A program made the translations under genes and the position numbers. From Mangifera indica (lineage: Eukaryota; Streptophyta; Magnoliopsida; Sapindales; Anacardiaceae), in NCBI RefSeq assembly GCF_011075055.1, contig NC_058154.1, positions 1,550,001-1,614,000 of the forward strand: a DNA stretch of 64,000 nucleotides, in the 5' to 3' direction. The notes beneath the pieces are model-generated. The model was not told the origin of the DNA. It saw only the letters and a program-made list of their open reading frames with translations, and did not search any database. Of the stretch, positions 1 through 13,609 are shown one piece after another; within the stretch, counting starts at the first letter, position 1; the number at the start of each line of letters is the position of its first letter.

Positions 1-460
1 AAATGAGCAAGGTGCTTGGTAGAAAAGATGGGAGTCATGATGTTTTTGTTAAATGAGTTTGACCAATATAAAGTGGCGGGAAAATTCTGAGCCTGCTGCG
101 CGCCCGATCAGCAATTGTCAATTTAAAGGCTAGCCCAGGTTCAACAGCTCTCTATTTGGTTGTTTTGGGCCAGGAGGGAACCCAGCAGTGGGCTATCACA
201 GGAGGTTGTGGAAGAGGCTTGAAAAAGGGCCCAATTTTTTTTTTTAATGACCAAGAGAACCTTGCTAGACTTTGTCGGACAGAGAAACCTCTCAAGAGGT
301 AGTGACAGACCTATAACCACTACATTAAATAAATCAATGTTTCACAGATTTTCACATAAGAGAGGGAGTTCATGTTATTCGAACATTGTTTTTTTTTTAG
401 GAAGAGACCCTTTTACTTCGCCATTCAAGCTAGCCCTAGGGGCCAAAGAGTCTTAGTTGT
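1..460. other. Unassigned segment of more balanced composition
   Basis: This stretch is less A+T rich than the DNA that follows it. It has one short open frame (247-456, +) with no motif I recognise. It could be a worn fragment of a transposable element or of a gene lying to the left of the window. No splice sites, start context or conserved domain can be supported. Confidence 0.3.
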
Positions 461-2190
461 TATTTAAGGTTAAGTTTTGAAACCCATCAAATTAGATTTC
501 GACCTTACTATTTATGGTTATGTTTTAAACAATTTTTTGATAGTTTTGTAATTTTCTTCTATTTTTTCAAATAAATGGACCCTCTCTAATAGGTTTAAAA
601 TGTGAAATTATATTAAAAACTAACTAATTATCCTTTTGTACAAGATTAACCATAAGATTAAAGATAAAACTCAAGCCGAGCTTCGAACTTTAAACTTAAA
701 GATTGAACTGAACTTAAATTATCATTAACTTTAGTTTGACAAACTTGAGTTATCTTTTTTTTTTTTAATTCAAACTAAACTCGAGCTAAAATATGTATAG
801 GTTTAGCTTAGTTTCTACCTACCCCTACTCAGAAGCACCGTTCTAAAGAAAACATAAAGACTTTTGTAGGATCCAATTACTCCTTTTAATACCACTTTAT
901 GTCAAAACATTTTTTCTTAATGATTAGTAACATAATAATGAACATAGTCTCTCGAGCAATAAACAAAACTACATTAAAATGTCAGTTTATCTGCCATAAC
1001 TATAGGCTCCTTGTAACTACTTTTACAGCAGTTAATATAGATTTATGGAGATTAAAGTGTGGTCCATAACTCTCACTCTTCCACTTCTTCAATTTAATAC
1101 ATGATGGAAGGATTTAAAAGCTTCATGTAAGGTCCCTCGGTGAGCCATTTTTTATTTTTCATACACCAACATTCTTAAAATTGGAATCACCTTAAAGACA
1201 CAACATACGAGCACAATTAAGTGGTATTCTATAACAAATTCTTCAAGCAATGGTGGGAGATTAGTATTAGGTCTGGATCTACCCATGATGGGTTGATCTG
1301 ACCCGTTTACTTTAACTATCTTGACAGCAGTTGATGGAAGTTGAGAAAACAATTAGATAGTTAAAGATATATTTAAATGTCCCAAAACTGTAAAAATTAC
1401 TCCCTTGAAAAAAAAAAATTACCAAATGCATTTTTTCTGTTCTTCTTCTCCTTCCAAAAACATGAAATACAAAAACTCCTTTCATAAAATCCAAAAAAAG
1501 TACGATAAAAGCAAATTGTATTGTGGAAAAAGATTAACTATCACACCTCGGATCGCATTCATCTCAATATGCGTCGAACATAATCAAAATCCAAGTATAC
1601 AATTTACTATTTTCTAAATTTACAGAATCAGACATGATTTTCCAACCGTTAGTATTTACATTCCATATATGCGTAATTTTGTTTTTATCTTGCATATTTT
1701 TTTATTTAATGCATAGATAGCAACCTTCTTTTATCCAATACGAAAAACTTTTGTGTCGTACCCTCTTATCTTACATATATCTCTCAGTATAAATGACAAC
1801 ATGTTTGACGAATCAATCATCATCATTGCTACGTAACGTATCATATGTAATACTATGAATTTACTCTAAATTGTATATAACCAATTAGCCTATTGCGGAT
1901 TAGTTGGTTTCCATTAAAAAAATAAAACATGAGAACCATGAGACAAAGACTTCAAAAACACAACAAAGTTAAAAGATAAGAATGGCTAATCACAGTTACG
2001 TGTATGGACAATACTTCATTGCGTAATCATCCTAGATTACTTGAAGCCAGAAAAACCTTAAAAGGACAGAAGGTAGGAGAAAGGCTGCTAATCCATTTCG
2101 ATGGCATCTATGGCCAATGCCGTGATAATGACTGTTATAATCTGATCAAGATTAAAACTTTGATTTCCTGTCAAATTTTGCAATCTTTCA
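461..2190. other. A+T-rich intergenic DNA
   Basis: No gene is supported here. Positions about 660-830 hold a worn copy of the CTCGAG-rich repeat seen more clearly at 2195, 4880 and 52445. The remainder is low-complexity A/T sequence with poly-A and poly-T runs. Confidence 0.5.
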
Positions 2191-2194
2191 TCTC

Positions 2195-2560
2195 ACGTAT
2201 CTAACTTTTAGTTAGAACTAAATTCAAGCCAAACTGAATCCAAGCTTATCAAAGCTTGAGTTTGACTCGTTTTAATGAAATCAAATGTGATCTCGAACTT
2301 ATTTCAAATATGTTTAAGTTTGATTTGTTCAAGAAGAATCAAACTTAAGTTTGAACTTGAATCAAGCTTTGAGTTTAATTTAATACTTAAGTGATATTAT
2401 TTTAATGTGTATTAGTTAAAAAAACGACGTTTTAATCGATTTGTATCGAATTTTTCAAACTCGCAAGCTTTACGAGTTGAACACTCATAAAACTCTAGCA
2501 AAAAATATTGAGCTCTTAGGAGCTCAAGCTCGAATAAATTTAATGTATAATCTTTCTCAA
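2195..2560. repeat. CTCGAG-rich dispersed repeat, copy
   Basis: The segment is full of AAGCTTGAGTTTGA and GAGCTCAAGCTCG type words and has a central AACGACGTTTTAA motif. The same arrangement, CTCGAG-rich flanks around a CGACGTYGTTTTAAT core followed by a TATCRAATTTTTYAA stretch, is found at 4975-5240 and 52445-52825. That marks it as a dispersed non-autonomous repeat. No coding capacity is seen. Confidence 0.6.
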
Positions 2561-2574
2561 CATATGTTTTATCA

Positions 2575-2755
2575 GAACAATAAAACTGTGTACATATACC
2601 ATATGCGTAATTTTGTATACAAATAATGACATATCATTATATGATTGAGTGTTATTTTATCTCTAATTTAAAACAACCCAATCATATAGTGAAATTTTAT
2701 TATTTGTGTACAAAATTATACGTATTATTTATACAGATAATATTACTCTTATCAG
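2575..2755. repeat. Foldback MITE-like element
   Basis: The two halves are imperfect inverted repeats. The left arm (GCGTAATTTTGTATACAAAT, then GACATATCATTATATGATTG) pairs with a right arm containing CAATCATATAGTG and TTGTGTACAAAATTATACG. A TTTTATCTCTAATTTAAAA type spacer lies between them. The same plan recurs many times in the window. Confidence 0.65.
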
Positions 2756-3857
2756 AAAAGGGTCCTTTTTAACACGTTTTCATTTGTTATTTTAAGCCAA
2801 CAAACAATTAATAATCAACCACTTTAAACACCAATTATAACCCATTAATTAAAACCAAAATTCAAGCAATAAATATGAAGCAGCTTTGTTGGGGTTGGCA
2901 GATGAAGAATTTCAAAATCTAATTCTGTTATTTGGAGAAAAAAATATGATTAAAGTATCTAATCCCCAACTAATTACATAATTAAATTAATGCATGTTGA
3001 TGCTGTTGGTGTTATCATAAAAAGCCTATCGTTGTCTTGTCCCACCCAAATAAAGAAATGGGAATTGGTTTTCCATTACTAATTTTCAATCTTCCAATCT
3101 GACCAATTGAGTACATTAATTTGTATCTAGGAAGCCCACATGGTGCCATTATGCATCTTCGAAACGATTCTGTTTTTGAAATATGAAAAAATTTATACGA
3201 AACATTTTAAAAATATAAAAAAATTGATACGTGTTTCTTTTTCCATATTTTTTAATCAATTTTATATTTCATTTTTTTTCCTAATTTGAAATTCTAACTA
3301 TAGTTTCTTTGTCTCATTTTCGATATATTAAAACTCTTTTTTTTTTCATTTTCAGCTTTTCCGACCGCTGCCGAATGTGAAAAAATCAGTTTCACGAGAT
3401 TTGAATTACATAAATATTTTATTATTACTAAAAAGTTGTAACTTTTTAAGAAATACAGATTAATATATTTTTATAAAATTTGGTATTTATAAAAAAAAAA
3501 AACATATTCTCACGTTTCCGTTTCCGCACAACATAGAATTGTGTGCTATAGACTTAATAAAATAATTACTCATTAATTAGTTCTTTGGCGATAAATTAAA
3601 GACATTAATCAACATCTCGATGTGATTAATAGTTTGTTAACATCCCACTGCCATTTCAGCTGTTTACCAATTCCACATGCATATTAATTATAATTAAATA
3701 AAATCCAGCCTAAATCTTAATTTGCCCACAGTTTTAATAAGCCGATCACCAAAATTTTACCAATTAGGGGTTGGTAAACCACAATATTAATCTACTGGAA
3801 ACTGTTCAAATTACGGTGACAGTTTTGCACCAAAGGACTTGTTCCTTCCCAAAGTTT
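2756..3857. other. Intergenic DNA, no feature seen
   Basis: A+T-rich DNA with poly-A and poly-T runs near 3320 and 3490. No reading frame, RNA gene or repeat boundary can be supported. Confidence 0.5.
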
Positions 3858-4490
3858 ACTTTTTTTCCTAAGTTTCTATCTATTAACTTTTAAAAACCTA
3901 AACACTTACTTATATATTTATTTTGGCTTTTAATGTTAGGGTAAAATCATCATTTTGAAATTTTATTTCAAAACTAATAATTTATTCTTATTTTAGTTTT
4001 AAAAACTAACAAATTTTTCTCGCTTCGCACAAATCAATGAGATAATTTGGCCACTTTGGCCAAATTTTCGGTGGTTTCCATACTGAAAAACCACTGAGGA
4101 GGGAGAGAGCTTACTGGTGGTAGGATTGACGATACGTCAGAGAGAATCGATAGAAAGAACAATCGCCAAAAAGAGAGATTGTATTTTTAGGGGTGTAAGT
4201 GTAATATTTTAAACTTTATGGGGGTGTTTGTTAACCCTAAAATATGAAAACCTTAAATGATGGGGGTGAAAAAGTAATTTTTTAAAATTAAATTAGGAAG
4301 AAATTATTAATTTTTAAAATTACGGTGAGAAATGAGAATAAATTATTCTTTCTTTATATAAAATTTTAAAATGATGATTTTATATTTAACAGTAACAACA
4401 AGAATTAATAAATAAATAAGTATTTGAGTTTTTAAAAATTAATAAATAAAAACTTAGGAAAAAAGTAATCTTCGAACAGAAATAAGTCCT
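3858..4490. mobile_element. Element with ~200 bp terminal inverted repeats
   Basis: The left end begins TTACTTTTTTTCCTAAGTTT. The right end, read on the minus strand, begins TTACTTTTTTCCTAAGTTTT, and the match continues for about 200 bases including a TAAAATCATCATTTTRAAATTTTAT block. The interior (about 4060-4200) is less A+T rich and holds purine-rich GAGGGAGAGAGC sequence. There is no transposase. Related copies or halves lie at 15470, 24930, 25545, 30035, 37000, 42840 and 44740. A non-autonomous Mutator-like origin is possible but not shown. Confidence 0.6.
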
Positions 4491-4879
4491 TACACCTAAT
4501 TAATTATAAAATCTTCAATGAATTTAACAAAGTAGAAAAGTTTGAGTTGGTATTTTCCTGTACATGATAGTAACCTTAATTAGAAGGCAAGTGACCAACT
4601 CTCAGCTCTATACCAGCCCCCAGTCAGCGACTATACCTAATAATTAACCAACCATATATTAAGACAAGTCTTGAACGTTTTCTCTTTTACCTAAAAAATA
4701 ATTGTAAGTTTAGCATGCAGTTTCCAGGACTAAGGTAACGTATTGATGGGGACCTTTAGCTTCAGTAATTGATCTAAATATGATTGACAATTTATTCCAC
4801 AAGATGTGTCCCGTACACTAGCTTGCTTATTCTGATCTCATTATGAATGTCAAAATAAGACAAAACCCATTGTTTTATC

Positions 4880-5740
4880 GAGGGATGTATAAGGTCGGTC
4901 AGTTTGATATGATTTAAAAACTTTTTTAAATTAAATTGAAAAAACAGGGTTAGATTCAAATTGAATTAAAACTCACTTCAAAATAGCAGAGTTTGAGTTT
5001 GGTTAAAGCTCGAGTTCAAATTGAGCTTTTAGCTTAGCTCGTTACTAAAACAATATTGTTTTAATATATATTAGTCAAAACGATATTATTTTGTATCAAA
5101 ATTTTTAAGCCCACGAGTTTGATGAGTTGAACTTTATAAAACTCGAGCTCAAGCTCAAAAATATTGAACTTTCAAGTTTGAGTTTGTTCAAACCAAACTC
5201 GAATAAACTCAGTTCGAATCTAGCTCCAAGACAAAAAAAGTTTGGAAAAATTTTAAACTAAACCATTTTAGGTTTTAAATCAATTTGAAAAAATATCATT
5301 TGATCTAGTTTGAATTATAATTTGAAAGTATTAAAAATCATTTACTTTCAAATATTTCGTGTTTAATAAATAATAATTGAATTATAGTGATTTAAGATAT
5401 AAAAATAGAAATAAACATTTAAAATAAATATGAAAATTATATATCCAATACACATGTAAAAAAAATGATAAAATACATATAAAAAAAGGGTAAACCTAAT
5501 TGTTTATAAAAAAAAATTATGTTAAATAATATTTTATATATAATTATTTTAAAAAATAAAGTTAACCATTTGGTTTAATTTGATTTGATTTTAAATCTGT
5601 CTAAACAGTAACCCTAACCTTAAACCTTTTTTTCTAAAATTGATCAACCTAACAAAAACCATTTTATACGGCAAACCAAATTGAATCATAATTCTTGAAT
5701 GGTTTGATTCGATTTTATAATTTGAATCGAATTATGTGTA
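4880..5740. repeat. CTCGAG-rich repeat followed by AACCAAA/TTTGGTTT repeat
   Basis: Positions 4880-5240 carry the CTCGAG-rich family with its AACGATATTATTTTGTATC core. Positions 5240-5740 carry a second repeat rich in TTTGGTTTAATTTGATTTGA and GATTCGATTTTATAATTTGA. The second type resembles the repeat at 13145-14085. Where one ends and the other starts is uncertain. Confidence 0.5.
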
Positions 5741-6529
5741 TCCCAAGTTTTATTGCTTTATTTTTCTCAACACAACTATTGTTTTATTTTATCACGTGTG
5801 AAGTTGAAAATTCATTTACATTGAGGAAGAAAGAAAATTGTTTCTTCTTCAGAAACTTCCAAAACCGCGTTAAGGCTCAAAAGATCACAATCTAAGGAGC
5901 TTTAATGACAGATATTTACCTAAACAGTTTGAAAATCTAACTTCTGAAGTTGGAATTTTCAAAAATTCAACATTGGTAATAACAAGCATGCACGCATCAT
6001 GCATTAGTCTTCAATTTGTGAACGAATTTTCAATTTTGTCCTAGACTTCGAGGATGCCTTTACGTAGTTAATTATACGCCATTAGCTGGAGGCCAAATGA
6101 CTTATTCTTCCCAAATTAGTATACGTCAAATATTTAAAACTTAAACTCTCATACGAGGGTTATTAAAATTAACTAAAACAATTAGTTTCAAAAGTATTAT
6201 TATTATTTAATTAGTAATATATGATAAATAATAAAACTTTATTTATTCTCTTATAGGTTTAGAAAACTAACAATTTCTTTCAAAATTAAATTTTAAAAAA
6301 TTATATTTTTCTCGTGTGAACGAATTTTCAATTTTGTTTGAGACTTTGAGGATGCCTTGGTGTAGTTAATTATATGACATTAGCTGGATTACGGTAAGTA
6401 GGAAGCAACATAAATAAACTACATTTAATTTGTTTCAACGTGAATAAATCAAAGAAGTTGAAATCTCATCATTATGGTTTCATTTTCTATAGTACAGCTA
6501 TTACCTAATCCCTCTATACCTAACGAAAA

Positions 6530-6705
6530 ACAATATAATTATGCATATATATTTTTTTTATATAATTTAAATATATAGATGATACGTTATCATATGATTA
6601 AAAAATTTTGAATTGAAGATAAAATAATATCAAATCACATGATGATACATCCTCTATATATTTAAATTATGTATAAAAAATATATACACACAATATTGTT
6701 AATAT
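6530..6705. repeat. Foldback MITE-like element
   Basis: The left arm (ATATAATTTAAATATATAGA, then GATACGTTATCATATGATT) pairs with the right arm (AATCACATGATGATACATCC, then ATATATTTAAATTATGTAT) around a TTTTGAATTGAAGATAAAAT spacer. It belongs to the dispersed foldback family of this window. Confidence 0.65.
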
Positions 6706-7309
6706 AAAATGCAACCGAAAACAATATTGATGGTAGTCTGAACCCTAGGAAACTTTATTTGAAGCTCAAATTCTAAGAAAATTACAAACAAATTAAAATT
6801 GAGACGATACGATTATATGTCAAAACTTGCATATCTGATCTACATTGACCACAAAAAAAAGAATTATTTTCAGAACAAAAATTAACACCTAAAGGTATTG
6901 AAGTAAACTCAGTTTTTTTTTTTTATTGAAGAGTCAAATTTTCAAATTTTTCTATCGGAGAGATCAAAATTTTGAATTTTCCTATTGAATGTGTCAAACT
7001 AATCACATTAGTTTAAAATCAAAATAAAATAAACAATTATAACTATGTTTGTTTAGTATCTTTAATCAATAAAATTATATTTATACATTCTTAAATACAC
7101 AGATAATATATCATCATGTGATTGAATAAATTTGAATTAAAAATAAAATCATAAAATATTAATATTTTCTATAAAAAAAATATAAAAATTTAGTTGTTAA
7201 ATTCAATAGAAAAATCAAAAAGTTCATTCTTTTTTATAATAAAAAAAAATTTAGCCATTTTAATTAAAAAAAAATGTATCCATGTATTATTGAGTGAGGT
7301 ATAAACAAA

Positions 7310-7555
7310 CTGTGGTTTTTGCATTCATGCCACATGTTAGCTTCTGAGAAGAAGTCTGGCGCAGCCACCGAGGAGTTCAAAATGTGGAATAAATTAGGGC
7401 TGGAGTCTTCCTCCACATCTACAAGAAGGGCTCAGTTTACCTGCAAATCTTCCAATTGCCTTCTAAATCAAGCTGCCACCCACATGAAAGCTCCTTGCCC
7501 GGGCAACAGTCACTGCTTCTGTCATGTACACCTAAACCCAGAGAGACTTTACTAA
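7310..7555. other. Isolated island of balanced composition, unidentified
   Basis: About 245 bases stand out from A+T-rich surroundings in having near-even base composition. The plus strand is open for 78 codons (7319-7555), but the peptide is not recognised. The minus strand has a possible splice-donor context (GCAG followed by GTAAAC near 7440). It could be a fragment of a lost gene or a captured exon. Nothing functional is claimed. Confidence 0.3.
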
Positions 7556-7649
7556 TTAATTACTTTATCAAAGACCCATTTATTAAATAATTTAAGTGAA
7601 AATCACCCATTACAGCACGCCTGATGAATTTATTAGGAAAAACGTTACC

Positions 7650-7865
7650 AAATTTAATCTATTTTCTACAAGTGTGAAGAGAAGAATAATCATCAAATTT
7701 TGAGTATTTATTTGAGTGTTTAATTAATATGTTATTTTATAATTAAATGATTTTAAATTAAAAATAAAATATCATTCAATCATATAAAAATATATTTTTT
7801 AAATATATTTAATTAGGTATTTAAAACTAAATACATATAGTATTGTTATATATATAAAATATGTA
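7650..7865. repeat. Foldback MITE-like element
   Basis: A TTAAATTAAAAATAAAATAT spacer separates arms that contain AATATGTTATTTTATAATTAAATGA and its approximate complement, followed by AAATATATTTAATTAGGTATTT. The arms have decayed more than in the other copies, so the ends are approximate. Confidence 0.45.
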
Positions 7866-8814
7866 ATACTTAAATTTGACAATTTCGGCTTGAATTTAAG
7901 ATTTTTTACGGTAATGGAGAAGAGATTTCTCGATAGAAATAGGAAAGGGAACTAAAAATATCCCCACAATCCAAGATAGGGATACATGTGTCTCTTTCCC
8001 ACCCCACCCCATTCTCATCCTTGTGTCCGCCATTTTATATTAATATTTCTACTTTAAAAACTAACATATTTTTATAGTTTTAGATTATTTATGTTTTTCA
8101 AATTTATTTATAGTTTTATTGTGCATATTAAGATAATTAATGTATATTATTTGTGTATTTGAAATAAGTTTGGTTTAATTTTAGTTAATTTTATTATTTA
8201 GTATGTTTATGTTATGTTTAAAAGATATGAGAAGAAGATTTTTTTCATAAATACAAGAATAGAGAGGGGATTTTCTCCAGAGAGTAGGAGATAGAAAGAG
8301 AATTTTTTCTCACGGGAAGAGGATAAGAAATCTTTATTATCTTCGTAACAGGGATGAAGATTAAGATCCTTTGTAGGGACAGGGACACAAAATAGAGTAT
8401 TCGGCCCTTTTCGCCCCTTTTCATTGTTATCTCTAGTAGTACTTAATTTTTCTCCCACATTTTACTATCTCCATCCATATGCTATTACTGTTATTGGTGG
8501 TGATAATTTGAATGCTAAGATCCAATCAACCGCAATTTTCTTCAAACTAATGCAACCTGTAAAATTAATAATTTGGGTGTTGGCACATGGCCGGCAGCTT
8601 GTAAATTAAAGTTCAAACTAATGGCTAGGACCAAAAAATTTTCAGTCCTACTTAGTGCTTCTTCCATTGATTCATCTCTTACCAAACACAGAAAAAGGGG
8701 AAATAACAATAACATAAATGTGAATTCAGTCTGTTATCAATGGAAAATTAGTTGAAAAGGAAGGGAATAATAAAAAGGATAGCATATAAATACATCATTG
8801 TCAGAATTACAAGC

Positions 8815-9190
8815 TTTTCGTTAGTATTTTTTGATATACGATATTATGATATAATAGACGGAAAACAATATATAACCTAAAACATATCGAATTAATACGA
8901 TATAGTAAATATATCATATGATATGATACGATATATATTTTACGATATAATACATATTACTGATATAAATTGATATATTTTTTTAGAAAAAATAAAAATA
9001 TAGTAAAAGTATATATGAAAAATTTTAAATTTTCAGAGATGTTTGTGATATTTTTTAAAATGATATTATGTTAATTAGAATTTTTTTATTAATATTTTAA
9101 TATTTATTTGTAAATGACTTGCTCTACGATATAATACGGTATATAATATATAATAAAAAAATTGAATTTTTGATATACGGTAAGATACAG
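8815..9190 (-). repeat. TATCGTATC-rich dispersed repeat
   Basis: Dense in GATACGATAT and CGATATAATAC words, with a conserved middle stretch read as GATGTTTGTGATATTTTTTA. On the opposite strand the same middle stretch (AAAATATTACAAAC.TCTT) occurs at 13610-13935 and 20690-20985. It is a three-copy dispersed repeat in this window, with no coding capacity. Confidence 0.6.
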
Positions 9191-9503
9191 AATTGGATTA
9201 TCATGTTCAACGGGGCTAGCTTAGCTAGTTTGATTGAAGAACTAAAATCATAGTAAATAGTTTGGTGGTCAAACCAAAGCTCTTAGGTAACAGAGTTCTA
9301 CTTACTCCTTAATTGCTTTTCCCATTTTAATCCTTATCGAAGCCGGCCCAGATGATCCTTTTAACTAGTTTATCACGCAACTGAATCGAAATGTATATGC
9401 AAGGGCTTTGTTTTTTTAATATTAATTTCCATGGTCACGGAGCAGTTGGTATTTTAAAGAAGGAAGGAAATTATCTCTGACCAAGTAAGCCTGAAATTGT
9501 TCT

Positions 9504-9511
9504 TATAAATA
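9504..9511 (+). promoter_or_regulatory. TATA box of the laccase gene
   Basis: TATAAATA lies 52 bases before the laccase start codon. A good TATA match at this distance fits a short 5' leader. Function is inferred from position and sequence only. Confidence 0.65.
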
Positions 9512-9562
9512 GAGCTTGCCTTTCCTATTTTCTCTTCATTATTTCTTAATCTTCTATTCAAC

Positions 9563-12500
9563 ATGGCACTTCCTAAGTTTTTGCTACTTTGTGTTTTTGT
9601 GCTTCTGGGTTGTTCTTCAATGGCTTCTGCTGCAATTGTGGAGCACACATTTAATGTAAACTTCATTTTCCCACCTTCATTTTCTTCAGTAGCTTAACCC
9701 GAGGCCTTCTTCTGGTTAAAATACAACTCCTTTGATAACACTTTTTGCTGGTTTTTCAGGTGCAAAACTTGACCATCGGAAGATTGTGCCAGCAGCAGGT
9801 GATAACTGCAGTAAACGGCAGCCTCCCAGGGCCGACTATTCGTGTTAGTGAGGGTGACACTCTTGTTGTTCATGTCTTCAACAAGTCACCCTATAACCTT
9901 ACAATTCACTGGTAATTAACCCTTCAACGCGAAGTTAAAATCAATTCATCACTGTTTGTTTAAATGATTTAGGCTTTGAAAATATAATGAATTTATGGAA
10001 ATTTTCCCCCCATTGCTTCACACTTTCCTCATCCGCGTTTGCTTAATGCAAACACATTCTAATAGAACATTACATTTGTGTAGGCATGGGATATTTCAAA
10101 TACTCAGTCCGTGGGCAGATGGGCCAAGCATGGTGACTCAATGTCCAATAACACCAGGACACAAATACACCTACAGATTTAGAATCATCAACCAGGAGGG
10201 AACCCTGTGGTGGCATGCCCATGTCTCATGGCTCCGAGCTACTGTCCATGGCGCTCTTATTATTCGCCCAAGAGCTGGTCAATCATATCCATTCCCCAAA
10301 CCCCACAAGGAAGTTCCAATCGTGCTAGGTATGTAGGATTAATCTCGCGAATTCTAACATATATATTCATGCAACTAATCAATTGAATAGAATACATGAA
10401 TTAAAAGTTTTCAAGATTCAAACAAATCTAACATGTCATTATTGATATAGAATTCATTCTAAATTAGATCCGAGAAAATGACCTTACTTCTCCATATGTT
10501 TTTAAAATGATAATATTTTGATGAATAAATTATATATTAGTTTATTTGATTCATCTATCAAAGATCTAATAAATTTAATACTCTATATTTACTTCGTCAT
10601 AACTCATATTTTATTTATTAAAGTGTATAAGATATTTAACAAAATTAATTACGGTATACACATAAAATATAATTCACTCCATTATACATTTATTTAGAGT
10701 TTTGTTAAATTAAAATAATATCAATGTTTGTCCACGTCCGAAAACTTTTAACTTTCCAAATTAATTTTTAATCTATCTATACCTAACAAATGGAATTAAG
10801 AGAACTAATTTTTAATCTGATTGCAGGTGAGTGGTGGAATGCTAGCGTTGTCGATGTTGTGAACCAGGCGCTCGCCACTGGCGGGGCTCCTAATGATTCA
10901 GTTGCTTTCACCATTAATGGAAAGCCCGGAGACCTCTACCCCTGCTCTCAAAATCGTAAGTTTATAATAGATAAAGCTTTATGATGAAGCATTTTCTTTT
11001 ACTTTCTCTAATGGGTTTCAATCTCTGGTTTTAATAATCATCAGAAACATACAAGCTCCACGTTCAACAAGGGAAGACTTATCTTTTGCGTATAATCAAC
11101 GCTGCACTCAATAACCAGCTCTTCTTCAAGATTGCTAATCATAATCTGACGGTGGTGGCCGTCGACGCTGCATACACAACGCCGACGGTCACCAACGTTG
11201 TGGTGATTGCGCCGGGGCAGACCACCGACGTTCTTCTCAAAGCCAACCAACCTGTGGGCTCTTATTACATGGCGGCTCATGCTTATGTCACTACGCCGAA
11301 CACCTTTGACAACACCACCACCACAGGCATCATCGAATATGAAGGCTCAAACTCAACCGCTGCGCCGATCATGCCAGTTCTTCCGGCCTTCAACGACACG
11401 CCGACGGCTTTCACATTCTACAGTAATTTAACCAGTTTGGAATTTTGCCCCCACTGGGTCCCAGTGCCACGTCACGTCAACGAGCATATGTTTGTGACGG
11501 TCGGATTGTCGCTCGAGCCTTGCGGGGCAAACGCCACGTGTCAAGGTATAAATGGTCAACGATTTTCTGCCAGTATGAACAATCAATCACTTGAGCTGCC
11601 GACAAGTTTATCGTTGTTGCAAGCTTTCTACGGCAATGTTACTGGAGTGTACACCACTGATTTCCCCAACAACCCGCCTGTTACATTTGACTTCACGAAT
11701 ACCAACCTGACCAACGCCACGTCACTGCTGTTTGCACCGAAGGTGACGAAGTTGAAGAAGGTCAAGTTCAATTCGACGGTGCAGATGGTCTTGCAGAACA
11801 CCGCTTTAATCACGACGGAGAATCATCCGATGCACCTCCATGGCTTCGACTTTTACGTACTGGCCCAAGGATTTGGAAACTATAACAAAACCAGGGACAG
11901 CAAAAAGTTCAATCTCGTCAACCCACAACGGCGAAACACCATAGCCGTACCAGATGGAGGCTGGGCTGTCATCAGATTCACTGCAAACAACCCAGGTCAG
12001 TTGATTTATTTTCTTCTCTTTTTCACAAGATTAGGCAGTCAACATCTGTTAAATAATAACTCAAATTTATTTATTAATTAAGGTCAAAAAATTGGTTCTG
12101 CATTATGGTAACGTGACAGACATATTAATTAGGCCAGATGCCATGTCCCACCATAGGTTTGATGAGATAACAATTTCCACACTAAGTTTGAAAAAGTTAA
12201 TTTTCAACCTATCTGTTCAATTTTTAACAAATTTTATTAATTTTTTTTATAAAATTTCTTTAAAAACAAATAATGTTTCAAACTAAATAATACTTTACTG
12301 TCAAATTTTATATCTTAATTTATATTAATTTTCAATATATCTCTTTATAATTTTAAAATTGATAATTACACCCAAAATATATGAATACCTTATCAAAAAT
12401 ATATATTTATCCTTAATAAATTTTAAAAAAATTAACAATGGAGTTTAACGAAAAGTGAGAAATTGGTTTTTTCAAATTTAAGGGTTGACAAGTCAATTCA

Positions 12501-12760
12501 TCAAACATTGGGTGGGACAATGATTTGACATAGTGAGATTGATAATTTCTCTGGCCAACGGGCAACATTTTCTTTTCGAAAGAGCTGAAGAAGTTTTCAG
12601 GCTGACTTTTCACTTGGTGATTTTTACAGGTGTGTGGTACATGCACTGCCACTTGGACGTTCACTTGGGCTGGGGTCTGGCCACGGCTTTTGTTGTTGAA
12701 AATGGGCCAACGCCGTCAACTAGGCTGCCTCCACCGCCGAAGGATCTACCCAAGTGTTAG
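9563..12760 (+). CDS. Laccase (multicopper oxidase), LAC7/8/9-like
   Basis: Secreted multicopper oxidase that oxidises phenolics such as monolignols or flavonoids in the cell wall, using O2. Six exons join in frame: 9563-9655, 9760-9911, 10084-10328, 10827-10955, 11045-11995 and 12630-12760, giving 566 residues, the usual plant laccase length and exon number. Residues 1-24 form a signal peptide ([20 protein letters not shown]...). All four copper-binding segments are present: HWHGIF (split over exons 2/3), [19 protein letters not shown] and [14 protein letters not shown]. The leucine ending the last segment is the expected axial residue of a high-potential type-1 copper site. Many N-x-S/T sites suggest glycosylation. 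The C-terminus [11 protein letters not shown] and the overall sequence recall Arabidopsis LAC7, but this is from memory. The gene looks intact, and its substrate cannot be read from the sequence. Confidence 0.95.
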
Positions 12761-13316
12761 TGGTCTTGTTTCACGAAATAAAGAGGCTCCGATTGTTAAC
12801 TGGTCTCACAATACTATTATTTGTTTGGCTTTAAATTCAATTGTATTATTTGTTAATTTCAGTTCTGAAAAAAATTGATGTAATAATTGTCAACTGTGAT
12901 GTATCAGTCCATTTTTTAATGTATTTTGCCTGTAATAAATAATATTTTCTTAATATATTGTATTTTTTATATTTTTTATTGATGTGAGTTTACATCAATA
13001 AAAAAATCAATTATTTCGGTTAATAAAAATATGAATTATTTATGTTTTCATTGAATTCATATTTTAAATAGGTTATTCCAAATTTTTAAATCACAACTAT
13101 ATTAAACACAAATTTTATATATTTTTTGTATTAAATACAAGGAGTATACATAATTCGATTCAAACTATAAAATCGAACCGAATTACTTAAAAATTATGAT
13201 TTAGTTTGGTTTGTAAAATAGTTCAGTTTAGATTGAAATTTTTCAAATTATTTTTTTTAGTTTGGGTTAGCATTTGAACGATTCTCAAATCGAATCAAAC
13301 CGTAAATTATGTTTTC

Positions 13317-13319
<3 letters not shown>

Positions 13320-13407
<88 letters not shown>
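13320..13407. repeat. (TA)n microsatellite
   Basis: About 44 uninterrupted TA units. The length is likely to vary between individuals and may be misassembled. Confidence 0.95.
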
Positions 13408-13411
<4 letters not shown>

Positions 13412-13609
13412 AAATATTCTAATAAGCAATTAAGTATATAACTTGTTTTTTATATTTATTTTTTCATTTTTTGTACATGTATATTGTGTATATATATATT
13501 TTATATTTATTTTAAATGTGTATATTATGTTTTAGAAAATTATAATTCAATTAATTATATATATATATATATGAATGATTTTAAATAATTCAAATTATAG
13601 CAGTTGAAT

